This document shows positions 18,117-29,000 of a stretch of DNA of 64,000 nucleotides, in pieces. The translations under genes and the position numbers were made by a program. Source of the DNA: Parvibacillus sp035426385 (GTDB taxonomy: Bacteria; Bacteroidota; Bacteroidia; Chitinophagales; Saprospiraceae). Each line of letters begins with the position of its first letter. Within the stretch, counting starts at the first letter, position 1. The notes under the pieces are model-generated. The model was given only the letters and a program-made list of their open reading frames with translations, was not told the origin of the DNA and did not search any database. The stretch spans positions 18,327-82,326 of the forward strand of contig DAOLZQ010000005.1 of NCBI GenBank assembly GCA_035426385.1, given 5' to 3'.

Positions 18117-20369
18117 ATGAAATTAAAATTACTTGCTCTATTACTTTTTTGCAGCACGTTTGGTGCATTTGCGCAAAATACTTATCGTGGAATTTATCTC
18201 AAAAACAGCGAGACAAAAAAGCCGGTACTCGATGTAGTTGTGCTGTCGGGTGATGGTCAGAATGTAATGGATATTGATCCATCCGGATTTGTCAGGCTAG
18301 ACAATATGAAGGTAAGGCCTAATTCAGTTATTATCACCGGAATAGGGTTTGAAGGTATGACTATCGATCTGTCAAATCTAAAATATGAATCAGGAATGGC
18401 CACTGTCTATCTAAATCAAAAAATAACCAGTCTGGCCGAAGTGGAAATTAATGCTTCTGCCCAATCCGGAATATTTAAGACGATCTCTGATCTTGATATC
18501 CATCTAAGACCCATAGTAAATAGTCAAGAAGTGCTCAGGATGGTTCCCGGCTTATTTATTGGTCAACATGCAGGAGGAGGCAAGGCCGAACAGATCTTCT
18601 TAAGAGGTTTTGATATTGATCACGGCACGGATATACAGGTCAGTGTTGATGGGATGCCGGTCAATATGGTAAGCCACGCCCATGGACAGGGCTACGCTGA
18701 TCTACACTTTGTAATACCTGAGCTTATAGAAAAAGTAAATTTCAACAAAGGACCCTATTTTGCCGAACATGGCAATCTGGCTACAGCCGGGTATGTTGAA
18801 TTCAAGACAAAAAATTTCCTGGATAATAATTTTATAAAAGTGGAAGCTGGACAATTCAATACCTTCAGGGGTATCTTGGGAGCCAACCTTATAGATCCGG
18901 CCAATTCTGATCAAACGCTATTTGTAGCAGGGGAAGGATCTTATACCCGGGGATTTTTCGATAGTCCGCAAGATTTTAAAAGATTCAATGGAATGGCCAA
19001 ATACCGGACTAAATTAAACGAAAATAACTACCTCTCACTGACAGGAACCGGCTTTAGTTCTTCCTGGGATGCTAGTGGTCAAATCCCGGACCGTGCAGTA
19101 GAGTCTGGTGAGATAGGTTTCTATGGAGCTATAGATAATAAAGAAGGTGGTGCTACTAGTAGGTACAATGCAAACCTGGAGCTATCAACAAGATTGGGGA
19201 ATGGAGCGTCCTTGACCAATCAGGTATATTATATTAAATATGATTTTGAATTGTATTCCAATTTTACATTTTTCAAAAATGATTCCTTAAATGGGGATCA
19301 AATAAAGCAAAAAGAATCCCGAAATATCGTAGGGTTAAACAGCAAGTACCTTCACGATTATGCTTTGGGAAATGTAAGTGCAACCTCCTCTATCGGAGTA
19401 CAGGTACGCGCGGATATGGTGGATAATATAGAGCTTTCTCATACTAAGGAGCGAACAGAACTGATCGATCCCATAAAGAAAGGAGATATTGTAGAAGTCA
19501 ATCCTGCCGTCTGGACTGGTCAAACATTTAAATTAAAAGGTGGACTTGACATAACCTTAGGGGCTAGAGTAGATTATTTTACAAATAAATATGTCGATCA
19601 CTTACAAAATGATCTCAGCTTAAATGCAAGCTCAGTTATCGTCAGTCCTAAATTAAATTTTAATTATAAAGTAAGCGATAAATGGCAATTGTATCTCTAT
19701 AGTGGAAAGGGATTTCACAGCAATGATACCCGCGTATCGGTATTGCAGGATGGCAAGGATGTAGTCACTCCTGCTTGGGGCAGTGATTTGGGTACCTTGG
19801 TAAAACTGGGTGATAAACTGGTAGTTCAGACCGCAGTCTGGTATCTATATCTAAAGCAAGAATTTGTCTATGTGGGAGATGAAGGTGTAGTAGAACCTAG
19901 TGGTGAGACGCAGCGATATGGATATGACCTTTCGCTGAGATATGAGCCTTTTAAAAACTTATATATAGATGCTGATATGAACCTCACCAAACCAAGAGCA
20001 TTGGGCGAGCCTGAAGGAGAAAATTATCTGCCGCTTGCGCCAACCTTCACCAGTACTGGCGGAATTTCTTATAAAACTCAATTTGGCTGGAATGGAAGTC
20101 TGAGATACCGATATATGGGCGATCGCCCTGCCAATGAAGACAATTCAGTGGAGGCAAAGGGCTATTTTATTACTGATGCATCTGTAAACTATACCGCCAA
20201 GCGATGGGAAGTGGGTGTAGCTATACAGAATTTGTTCAACACCAAGTGGAAAGAAACCCAATTTGATACCGAAAGCCGATTACAGGATGAACCTGCACCA
20301 GTCTCTGAAATCCACTTTACACCCGGTACACCCTTCTTCGCCCGATTGAATGCGACGTTGTTTTTTTGA
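18117..20369 (+). CDS. TonB-dependent outer-membrane receptor
   Basis: A 750-residue receptor. Signal peptide (cut near FGAFAQ), an N-terminal carboxypeptidase-like domain (about 22-105), a plug domain (about 110-225: LRMVPGLFIGQHAGGG, IFLRGFDIDHGTDIQVSVDG) and a C-terminal barrel ending with FFARLNATLFF, with the terminal aromatic typical of BAM substrates. The plug carries many His residues around residues 145-200 (GQHAGGG, FDIDHG, VSHAHGQGYADLHF). That composition, and the HupE-like gene 30 bp upstream, suggests metal or metal-complex uptake, but the substrate is not determined. A strong terminator follows at 20393-20420. Confidence 0.93.
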   Translation: MKLKLLALLLFCSTFGAFAQNTYRGIYLKNSETKKPVLDVVVLSGDGQNVMDIDPSGFVRLDNMKVRPNSVIITGIGFEGMTIDLSNLKYESGMATVYLNQKITSLAEVEINASAQSGIFKTISDLDIHLRPIVNSQEVLRMVPGLFIGQHAGGGKAEQIFLRGFDIDHGTDIQVSVDGMPVNMVSHAHGQGYADLHFVIPELIEKVNFNKGPYFAEHGNLATAGYVEFKTKNFLDNNFIKVEAGQFNTFRGILGANLIDPANSDQTLFVAGEGSYTRGFFDSPQDFKRFNGMAKYRTKLNENNYLSLTGTGFSSSWDASGQIPDRAVESGEIGFYGAIDNKEGGATSRYNANLELSTRLGNGASLTNQVYYIKYDFELYSNFTFFKNDSLNGDQIKQKESRNIVGLNSKYLHDYALGNVSATSSIGVQVRADMVDNIELSHTKERTELIDPIKKGDIVEVNPAVWTGQTFKLKGGLDITLGARVDYFTNKYVDHLQNDLSLNASSVIVSPKLNFNYKVSDKWQLYLYSGKGFHSNDTRVSVLQDGKDVVTPAWGSDLGTLVKLGDKLVVQTAVWYLYLKQEFVYVGDEGVVEPSGETQRYGYDLSLRYEPFKNLYIDADMNLTKPRALGEPEGENYLPLAPTFTSTGGISYKTQFGWNGSLRYRYMGDRPANEDNSVEAKGYFITDASVNYTAKRWEVGVAIQNLFNTKWKETQFDTESRLQDEPAPVSEIHFTPGTPFFARLNATLFF

Positions 20370-20392
20370 TTAGTTACCCTTTCAATATTATG

Positions 20393-20420
20393 TGCCATCG
20401 GTGAAAACCGATGGCATTTT
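20393..20420 (+). terminator. Rho-independent terminator after the TonB receptor
   Basis: TGCCATCGGT (20393-20402) and ACCGATGGCA (20407-20416) pair perfectly around a GAAA tetraloop, followed by TTTT. It closes the DUF4331/HupE/TonB cluster. Confidence 0.9.
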
Positions 20421-20574
20421 TATTTATAGCCAAGTATAACAGACCTATCCTAGCCTTCAAAAAGCTATTTTTATATAATCGAAATAGCAGAAAGATATCG
20501 GTAATGAATGAATTTATGATGCTGAATTTTTTGAAAATTATTTGCATATTGTTATGTGAAATGAAATTTTTGGT

Positions 20575-21369
20575 ATGAAGATCCGATTTACACTTCTAAG
20601 TGTATTTATTATTTTAAATACGTGTTTATCTGCACAGACTTCTTTTGTGTTTGAAACCTTTATCGATCCCTCGGGCGCTGAACTAATGTATAGATTGCTT
20701 AAACCAGCACATTCGAAGAAATCCAAGAAATATCCCTTAGTCATATTTCTACATGGTGCAGGTGAGAGAGGCGACGACAATTTAGAACAGCTCACACACG
20801 GAGCTGCCTTATTTGAGGACAAGAGGAACAGAAGAAAGTTTCCTGCCTATGTCCTATTTCCTCAATGTCCCGCCGAAGCTTACTGGGCTACTAGAAATGC
20901 AAAAATTGAAAACAAAAGTTTTAAGTTTGGGTTCGACTACTCATTGCCTCCCGGGCTACCCTTACAGCAAGTTTTTGACCTCATCGAATTATATAAGATT
21001 CTGCCCAGTGTAGACAGCAACCGGATTTATATCATGGGCCTAAGTATGGGCGGAATGGGTACCCTTGAAGCCATCAGCCGACACCCTGAGCTATTTGCAG
21101 CGGCAATACCTATCTGTGGTGGTGGTGACTTAAGTTATGTAAAGAATTTTGCGTCTGTCGTTCCTGTTTGGATATTCCATGGTGCGAAGGATGACGTAGT
21201 GTCACCTGAGTATTCGAGGAATATGGTCAGACAAATTGTAAGTGAAGGTGGATCTCCCAGATATACCGAATACCCTGAGGCCAACCACAATTCCTGGGAT
21301 GCTGCGTTTAGGACACCAGATTTATTGAATTGGCTGTTTAATCAAAAAAAGAACGCTTCACTTAAATAA
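20575..21369 (+). CDS. Secreted alpha/beta hydrolase (prolyl-oligopeptidase/esterase type)
   Basis: A 264-residue protein with a signal peptide (cut near NTCLSA). The alpha/beta-hydrolase fold is evident: oxyanion loop FLHGAGERGDDN (about 58-69), nucleophile elbow GLSMGG with Ser157, acid Asp206 or Asp207 in FHGAKDDVV, and His238 in EANHNSW. Length and motifs match predicted peptidase/phospholipase/carboxylesterase proteins of the dienelactone-hydrolase or PHB-depolymerase-like group. Predicted activity is ester or peptide bond hydrolysis in the periplasm or outside the cell; the substrate is unknown. It precedes the sigma/anti-sigma pair by about 50 bp on the same strand, but a promoter-like box in between suggests a separate transcript. 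Confidence 0.85.
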   Translation: MKIRFTLLSVFIILNTCLSAQTSFVFETFIDPSGAELMYRLLKPAHSKKSKKYPLVIFLHGAGERGDDNLEQLTHGAALFEDKRNRRKFPAYVLFPQCPAEAYWATRNAKIENKSFKFGFDYSLPPGLPLQQVFDLIELYKILPSVDSNRIYIMGLSMGGMGTLEAISRHPELFAAAIPICGGGDLSYVKNFASVVPVWIFHGAKDDVVSPEYSRNMVRQIVSEGGSPRYTEYPEANHNSWDAAFRTPDLLNWLFNQKKNASLK

Positions 21370-21373
21370 TTTA

Positions 21374-21381
21374 TACATTTG
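21374..21381 (+). promoter_or_regulatory. -7 box of the sigma/anti-sigma operon
   Basis: TACATTTG matches the Bacteroidota -7 consensus TAnnTTTG exactly, 40 bp before the sigma factor start. No convincing -33 TTTG was found at the usual spacing. Confidence 0.4.
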
Positions 21382-21421
21382 CAAGTAGGCGTGAAGATTT
21401 ATCGTCTACCAAAACACCTCA

Positions 21422-21967
21422 ATGAGTTCATTTGATGACCATGCCATATTAATCAACGCCTTGATAGCCAGGCAGGATGATGCGTATGAGTACCTGTATG
21501 ACAGGTATTCAGCGGCTCTATATGGTATTGTACTTAAGATAGTAACAGACACAGAGGAGGCTGGCGATGTCCTTCAGGATGCTTTTATCAATATTAGCCA
21601 GAAGATAAATACCTATGATGCAGCTAAGGGAACTCTATTCACTTGGATGCTAAATATTTCCCGAAATAAAGCGCTGGATGCCTTAAGGAAAAAAGAGCGG
21701 AAATATCAAATCCAAATGGATGATCAAACCGTAAATACACTAGAAATAAAAGGAGCTACAAATACTAATTATCAGATAGACAGTATAGGGTTGCAAGATA
21801 TTTTGAATAATTTGAGACCTGATCTGAAAGAGTTAATAGAATTGTATTATTTTAGTGGGTTAACACAACAAGAAATTACAGATCTGAAGGGAATGCCACT
21901 GGGTACTGTTAAGACCAATATTCGAACCGCAATGCAATCATTAAGAAAAATATTTGATATTAATTAA
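21422..21967 (+). CDS. ECF-type RNA polymerase sigma factor
   Basis: A 181-residue sigma-70 family factor with only regions 2 and 4. Region 2 (about 25-95) includes EEAGDVLQDAFINIS and LFTWMLNISRNKALDALRK. Region 4 (about 125-180) includes YYFSGLTQQEITDLKGMPLGTVKTN, a helix-turn-helix. It directs polymerase to a small regulon, presumably held inactive by the anti-sigma factor encoded 2 bp downstream. Normal length for the group. Confidence 0.93.
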   Translation: MSSFDDHAILINALIARQDDAYEYLYDRYSAALYGIVLKIVTDTEEAGDVLQDAFINISQKINTYDAAKGTLFTWMLNISRNKALDALRKKERKYQIQMDDQTVNTLEIKGATNTNYQIDSIGLQDILNNLRPDLKELIELYYFSGLTQQEITDLKGMPLGTVKTNIRTAMQSLRKIFDIN

Positions 21968-21969
21968 AA

Positions 21970-22797
21970 ATGAACTTTCAGGAATACATAAACTCCGGAA
22001 TTATTGAGCGTTACGCGCTTGATAATGTCTCTCCACAAGAAAGACAAGAGATAGAATGTATGAGCCACATCTATCCTGAGATCAAACATGAGCTAATGAT
22101 ACAGCAGAAAATAATTGAACAGCTAGTAATGACTTATCAGGTAGCACCACCTGTAGAGCTTAAATCTAAGATTTTGGTTGCAGTTAAGAATAATTTGCCG
22201 GAATTATCTCAAGATATTACACAAGGCAATGGTGATTCAATTGTCGAAACGACAAAGACAAATGTAATTAAAATGACATCACCTGCTCCCACTCAGGGAT
22301 TCTATAAATATCTCGCGGCGGCTTCGATCGCTTTTTGTATTGGCTTGGGTGGAATGTATCTGAAGAATAATTATGAATACAAAGAGCAGCTGAGTGCCTT
22401 GAACATCTCTAATTCTGGTCTTGAGGAGCAAATGAATTCAATATCTCAGAAATTAGCCATCATTGAGAATCCAAACTTTCAGAAAATAACGCTTCCCGGC
22501 ATAAAAGATAAAAGTCCTGAATCTGTTGCAACCGTTTATTGGAATAAAGGTGAATCCACAGTTTACCTCACTCCGAATAGTCTTCCCAAGCCATCCAGTG
22601 GCAAGCAGTTTCAGCTATGGGCGATCAAAGATGGTGCACCTGTAGATATAGGCATGCTGCCCAATAATTTTGACAGTACCAGTCTCATCAAGATGACAAA
22701 CATTGACGATGCTCAGGCTTTCGCTATTACTATGGAAAAAGAAGGTGGCGTTCCTAGTCCGACAATGTCAGAAATGTACGTCATGGCTGCGCTTTAA
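21970..22797 (+). CDS. Anti-sigma factor, RskA-like
   Basis: A 275-residue membrane protein starting 2 bp after the sigma gene, so translation is probably coupled. The N-terminal cytoplasmic part (about 1-100) begins with INSGIIERYALDNVSPQER, usual for Bacteroidota anti-sigma factors; the zinc-binding HxxxCxxC motif is absent. One membrane helix follows (YLAAASIAFCIGLGGMYL, about 115-133), then a coiled coil and a C-terminal RskA-like periplasmic domain (KQFQLWAIKDGAPVDIGML, MEKEGGVPSPT). It should bind and inhibit the partner sigma factor and release it on an envelope signal; the signal is unknown. Confidence 0.88.
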   Translation: MNFQEYINSGIIERYALDNVSPQERQEIECMSHIYPEIKHELMIQQKIIEQLVMTYQVAPPVELKSKILVAVKNNLPELSQDITQGNGDSIVETTKTNVIKMTSPAPTQGFYKYLAAASIAFCIGLGGMYLKNNYEYKEQLSALNISNSGLEEQMNSISQKLAIIENPNFQKITLPGIKDKSPESVATVYWNKGESTVYLTPNSLPKPSSGKQFQLWAIKDGAPVDIGMLPNNFDSTSLIKMTNIDDAQAFAITMEKEGGVPSPTMSEMYVMAAL

Positions 22798-23009
22798 TTT
22801 TTTTATTTCTCCACACATTCTATCTTTAAAGATCCGATTCTATGCTCTATAGATTGGTATACTATCTATAATGTTAGTGAGTTATTATATTTGAAAGTTA
22901 AGGCCAATATTAAACTCTCTACTATGGAAAACTCTATACTTATTTAAGATATAGGATTGAGAAAATGTGATAGTTTGAAATCTTTAAATAAATACAATAA
23001 ATTAGATAT

Positions 23010-23050
23010 AAAGAAAGGGTCACTGCATTAAAAGCAATGACCCTTTCTTT
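23010..23050. terminator. Long hairpin between convergent genes, likely bidirectional terminator
   Basis: AAAGAAAGGGTCACTGC (23010-23026) pairs with GCAATGACCCTTTCTTT (23034-23050) with one mismatch and a 7-nt loop. The U-rich arm on either strand serves the anti-sigma gene from the left and sprA from the right. Confidence 0.75.
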
Positions 23051-23069
23051 ATTATTTGATTCCTAAGAT

Positions 23070-26000
23070 TTATTGTAACAGGAATCGCACCATCAAACCG
23101 CCCTGCTGACTGATAGTCTTATATTGTAGAGAGGTCTTTGGTTTGGATAGGTTGTAGTCATAAAATAGTCGTAGTGTAATATTCTTGTTGTATTCGTACT
23201 CTATATTCGGAGCCAGACGCACCGTCTCTACACCTCGAGACACTCTCGTATTGTCCTGATCCAGAAAATGGCTCACGGATACATCATCTCTGAGACTGAT
23301 GTCAAACTTGAAGGTCAGATCATTCTGTGACAATTTCTTTGTCTGTGGACCTTGATTCTGAGAGGTTTTATTTGGATCCTGTTTAGATTTCTTCTTTTTA
23401 TTCTTCTTGTTTGTCTTAAATTCCTTCATGAAAGGCAATTTGACATTATGCATTTGATATCCTGCGCCGATGGTGATGTCACTGGTACGAGTCTCATTGA
23501 CCTGGTTATCTATGAAAGAAAGTGTCAGATTTCGGATCTTCTTATAATCCACATTAAATGTAATGTCATTTTTGGTCTTTACATCTATTCTCAAAAGTGG
23601 AGATAATCCCTCCGTAATCGACAGTGCAGGTATCTCGAATCTACTGTAATAATTTGAGGTAATCGGATTAAATGTCTCCGGTACATCTGCGTTGAAATTG
23701 GGAGAAGTATTAAAATTATTTACCGTCATGATCGACTTGTAAGCATGCGTCAAGTTGAACGAGGTAAAATATTTCTTTACAAAATCAAGCTTAGTCAGTC
23801 CATTATAAGCGACAGACCAATTGATGCGCGGTATGGTATTGAACAGGTCCAGCTTCTGAGTCTTTGGATCTTCTTTAGTATAAGCAGCCATGAAGGCAGG
23901 TACTAATACTTGCTGTTGGATGCGTCCAAAGCCTTCAGCATAACCGGGATCGGTAGCATGTACTCCTGTACCGAGGCGACTTGAGATCACTTCACGGTTA
24001 GCTTCGAATCGCTTGAAGACCTGATTCATATCCTGAAACATGGTACCCAGGGTGAAATAAGTGATGGTATAGCTGCCTACTTCACGTGGAGTCATATGTC
24101 TGAAATCACCACCTTGATCTTTCACTTTGAATAGTTCAGTATGTGTCTCTGAGTACGTCTTATTAGCGTTGAGGTCTATTTTAAAGTCATTGAATGGTTC
24201 TAGATTTAGTCTTCCTTCGAGAGTTTGATTTCTGCCTAATGTCACCAATTGATTTTGGAATATGTTGTCGGTGATCCATCTATTGTCTGGCTGTATAGCT
24301 CGATCAAACCATTTATTGTCAGGCTGCCAACCCGCGATGAATCCAACTCCCGGGGCAGTGAATTTATCCATACCAAATGATGTAGAGGTCGGAGAATAAC
24401 CGGGCACGACTGAATTGAAGTTTTCAGTATATGTCAGACGTCCACGGCGGATGCTGAGTAGTGGCCGGATCAGGATGCGCTCTGCGAGACTAGGTATGCG
24501 TGCCTCACGATCTGCCTTTCGCTTTTCTTTTTGCTTTTGTTTTTTCTCTTCAGCCGCGGTCAGAGGCTTATCATCTTCGTCTTTCTTCTTTGATGGATCT
24601 ACCGCAGGCGCAGTTTTGACCGGTTTATTTCCAGCTTTGGGCTTGCCTTTGGCTGCCGGACGCTGGATTTTCTTCAGATAGCCCCACTTATCATATAAAC
24701 GATCGAAATTAAAATCACCGTTGAGCTGACGCGTCTGTGTATTCTGGATGACATTGCCCAGTGTATCCACATTGAGCGCAGCTGCACTCCAAGTATATGT
24801 ACCGCCGTAAAGTGCCCGCAGATTGATCCATTCCAAGAAGGGAAAATTCTTCATTGGTACATTAAAATTCACATTGAAGCTGTGGCGATAATTCTTATTC
24901 CTTCCAAAGTCTTTGATACCATCCCATATCTTAGCATTGTTGCGAGATTCGGTATAAGTCGGGTCAGGCAAACTGGTGATCAGGTCACGATCCGATAGTT
25001 CGTCGATGACTGAGGTATTGGTCGCATTGAAGTCTAGCTTTAGTGACCGTGTAATATCCCAGTTGACAAGATAGTTTCTGTCCCAAAGAAAATTGCGCGT
25101 GCGCCAGGTACTCTGTAGCGGATCACTAAATCTATATAATTTCTTGGATGAATACCGATTGAGCTGGGTATTAAATCCAAAGCTATTTGGTATCAAGTTG
25201 AAATTGAGGTCAGTTATAAACTTTAGGTATTTATCCTTCTTAATTACTTTCGAGAAAGGGCTGAAATACAATGGTTGCATACTATAATTGTAGTCCAGAC
25301 CGCCTTTTTGCTGTTCCACTTCATCCTTGGCGATGATTGGATCTGTCTTATTGGTACTCGTATGTCCGTATGAGACACTGAAATTTTCGATGTCCCAAGG
25401 CTTAGGCTTCTTGGCACTGTTGGTCCGCTCTTTTCGCACATTATTGAAGGAATAGCTGGTGATATTTTCATATTCGACAGCCTGCTCCCGTAGTGAATCT
25501 CTCACTACAAGATCACTTGTCTGGAGTTTATCCCGCAGTTTGATATCCAGATCGTATGGATCATATTCAGGTGTATTTACATTGGTGGTGTACTGGAAGT
25601 AGAATGGCACCTTGATTCCGGTCTTGCCGGGGATGAATTTACCCAATTCAAGATTGGTGGATATATCGTACTGATAATTGGAGAAGATCGCGCGCTCCTG
25701 TACACGCTGATCGAGTCCACCCCAACCGATGGAGTGATAACCACCCGCTACTGTAAGTGTACCTAAATCGGCCATCTGGAAGTCTGCGCGGGCAATGCCG
25801 GCGACTCCGCCACGCTCGTCCAGTCCGGTCATGCGCAGCTCATTGATCCATACTTCACCGCATCGAGGAACACCACCCTCCTGTTCAGACTTATTATAAA
25901 GCCCGATCATTATGCCCTTGACATAACCCAAATTGGGATTACCCTTGACACCCACAATGTTATTAGGTCGATCGGGGTCATTGATGGAATAGAAACGATT

Positions 26001-29000
26001 GACGGAAACATTGGCATTATTTCGTTCTGTCTTGATACGGGTCAACAGAGCAAGGGCAATATCAAATTTATTTTGCTCCAGCCACACCTCATCACTGTAT
26101 TTAAATGCATCCGTCTTAAATGCATCCAGCTTGTCGAAATCCGACATCTTCAGCGGAATCTGATATTCATAGTAATTATCTGTAAAGTCACTTCCTATCC
26201 GCATAAATATGGTGATGTCACCCTCCGGAATAGTTTGCTCTCTGGTCTGAGGTGCAGCATGGACGAACATCTTAAGTCGCTTATAACGTCGCATGTCGAA
26301 GGTCGTATTCTTATAAATCCCGAGTCTACCACCTGCCTTGAAGTTGCAGTATGAAATATTGAGTGATTGCTCATTTTGAAAAGTCTCCTGATAAGCACCC
26401 ACTGAACGCTCCAAAGTAAGGCCACGTGGTAATACATAATTAACTGGTATCTTCGCTGAGTTATCCTCGTAATTTACAGCGTTTAGGTCAAACAGGTCGG
26501 GTTGAGGTGTCGGTGTGGGGCCGGGGAAGATATCATTACTTGATACACCGCGGGTTGATTTGCGCCATTGATTGCGAACCAGGTCCAGTCGAGCAAAGCG
26601 CATGATAGTGGTCTCACTAAAGTCAGTCACGTACATCCTCATGAATCTTATTGAGCGGAAGTCACTGATGTTTCCTACTGTTTGGGAAGGATTGTGAATA
26701 GGAATTTTAAAACGGTACCAAACATCCTTGCCATTATTGCTCTTGATTACATCTGTGATATACTGATTGAGCTTGATGCCATTGTCTCCATCCCATTCAA
26801 ATGGAATCTCGTATTGGTAATAAGCTTCCGACTCATTCAGCGAGTTATCTTTATTGATATCCTCTACATCAGGATAATTTGAACTGGCAGTCTGGTAAGT
26901 AGAGTTGCCACTTGTGGGCTTAGAGTTGCCTTCCTGGTTATTGTACTTTGAATATTTTTCGATGATGGGATCAGATTCCGGATAATCTCTGAAATGTTTG
27001 AAATCGTCATTCGAAGGGTCATCGTTAATTTCCTGCTTGGCGGTTGCTGACAGTGTTGAACTATTGATGGCCGTCAGATAATCTTTGAATTGCTCGCGCT
27101 CGCCGTTATTATCAAGCCCATCTAGACCTACATCCTGAGCGGCTCTTTTGTCCAAATCATTGTCAAATGCAGTGATGAACTGGTTGACTGAAGGGATACG
27201 TCCCCACACTGAGCTAAATGTTTTTTGATTGTCATCTTTAGGTCCGGGTAACCCATTTTCAAAGAAGTTGCGTGAGTCTTTAAGTACGTCTTCTGATACA
27301 TTTCCGAGATTGATGTATAGCTTACCATCAGAAGTATTTTTTATACCCCCCGGCCTATCGAGGAAGGGGCTTAGTACATAAAACTCGATAAACTCATAGT
27401 TCTGAGCTTCGAAGTCAGTATTAGTGATGGCGCGCTGGATTCCTGCCCATCTGGTTTTTGGATTTTTAAGTGTTCCGTTCTGTTCCAATCCTGCAGAATA
27501 AGCTGAGCCCTGTGGAAGTTCATAGTTATAATTTCCCCTCAGTGAGGGTTGATATACCAGATCAAATGAATACAAGCCACTATTATACCCAGTGATATTA
27601 TTCTTGGTAGGGAATACTTCTCTTAGATCCACAAAGCGAGCGTAAGGATCATCTTTGTCGATATCATTAAGTGCATTGACCTCAGCCCTATACCAGTTTA
27701 ACTTCGCACGGTTATACCCATAAGCCAGGTCATTTGTAAGCATAGATTCGGGAAAGCGGGGGTTGTTATTTTCAGCATCATTCTGTGGAACGCTGGCTAT
27801 CACCCAGTCGATAGTAGGCGTACGCAAGTCAAAGCTCGAGGTACTACCTTCGAAATCATCGACATAGACTGTACCGCCCTCATCAGACAGGTTATTGATA
27901 AACTTTGAATGGCCTGGTTGAAGATAAGCAACCTCAGCAGATAAGTTTACCCGTGAAGGTTCTTTAGTCTGTATGAGTGGCAATTTATCTACCCAGCGTG
28001 TGAGCCATTCGGCCTCCTTAGTGAAATTAAGGTCGGCGCCATATATTTTGTTATTCAGCGGATCATCGCCAAAGTTTACTTTTTGGGTAAAGGGACGCTC
28101 AGAGAGACGCATGAAGGTAGCACCGAGGTTGATATCTTTATTTAGTGCATAGTCTGCGCGCAGACCCATCATGTTTTTTTGCTGAAAGCTGAAGAGCGCA
28201 TTGTCTTCGAAGGAAACATTGACAGGAGTACCTGAACCGAGATAGGCTTTATTGATGATATTGACTTTTCCGGCTCCGTAATCAATGGTATAGTCTACAT
28301 CTTCGGTCAGTACAGTTCCACCTGCTGTCACCTTGACAGAGCCACGGGGTACATTGAAGGCCCCCAGAGAGATCTCTGAAGAAACTGATGATTTGTATGA
28401 TCCTTTCAGGGTGAAACGATTGAATTCGGGATATTCCCGAGCCCGGGTGATGGTGGTGCGGTACAGTTGTGGGTAGGTATATTTAGTCGCCAGGTTATCA
28501 TTGCCGATTTTCTTGGCTAGTTCGGAACCAAACGGTTCCAATACCGGAAACATTATTCTACCGGTGCGGCTATTGATAGTGACTCCTTCTACAAAGTCAA
28601 AAACGCCATCCGGCTGTGGATCTCCGGTGGTATTGAGATTGTCCAGATTGAATACTCTCAGCAATGGGACACCCTTCAGATCTGTATCAGGAAGAAAACG
28701 CTTTTGACCAAATCCCGGATCTTCATACATAATATCTAGTCTGAAATCAAGCGGATTGACCTGATAAGCTCCGATGGAATAAATATTTTTCATCATTAGA
28801 TCCCAGAGCGGTACTTCAGTGTTTTGAGTAGTTGCCTTGAGCAACTTGACAAATAGCGCATTGGGATTATTTGGATTGACGGGTACCTCGTAGGAAAACT
28901 CACCCACCTGATAGATCTTATCATTATATCGGTAGCGAAAAGCAACACCCACTACCTGATCCGAGCGAATGGAAGTATTGATGGAGATAAAACCGAGCTC

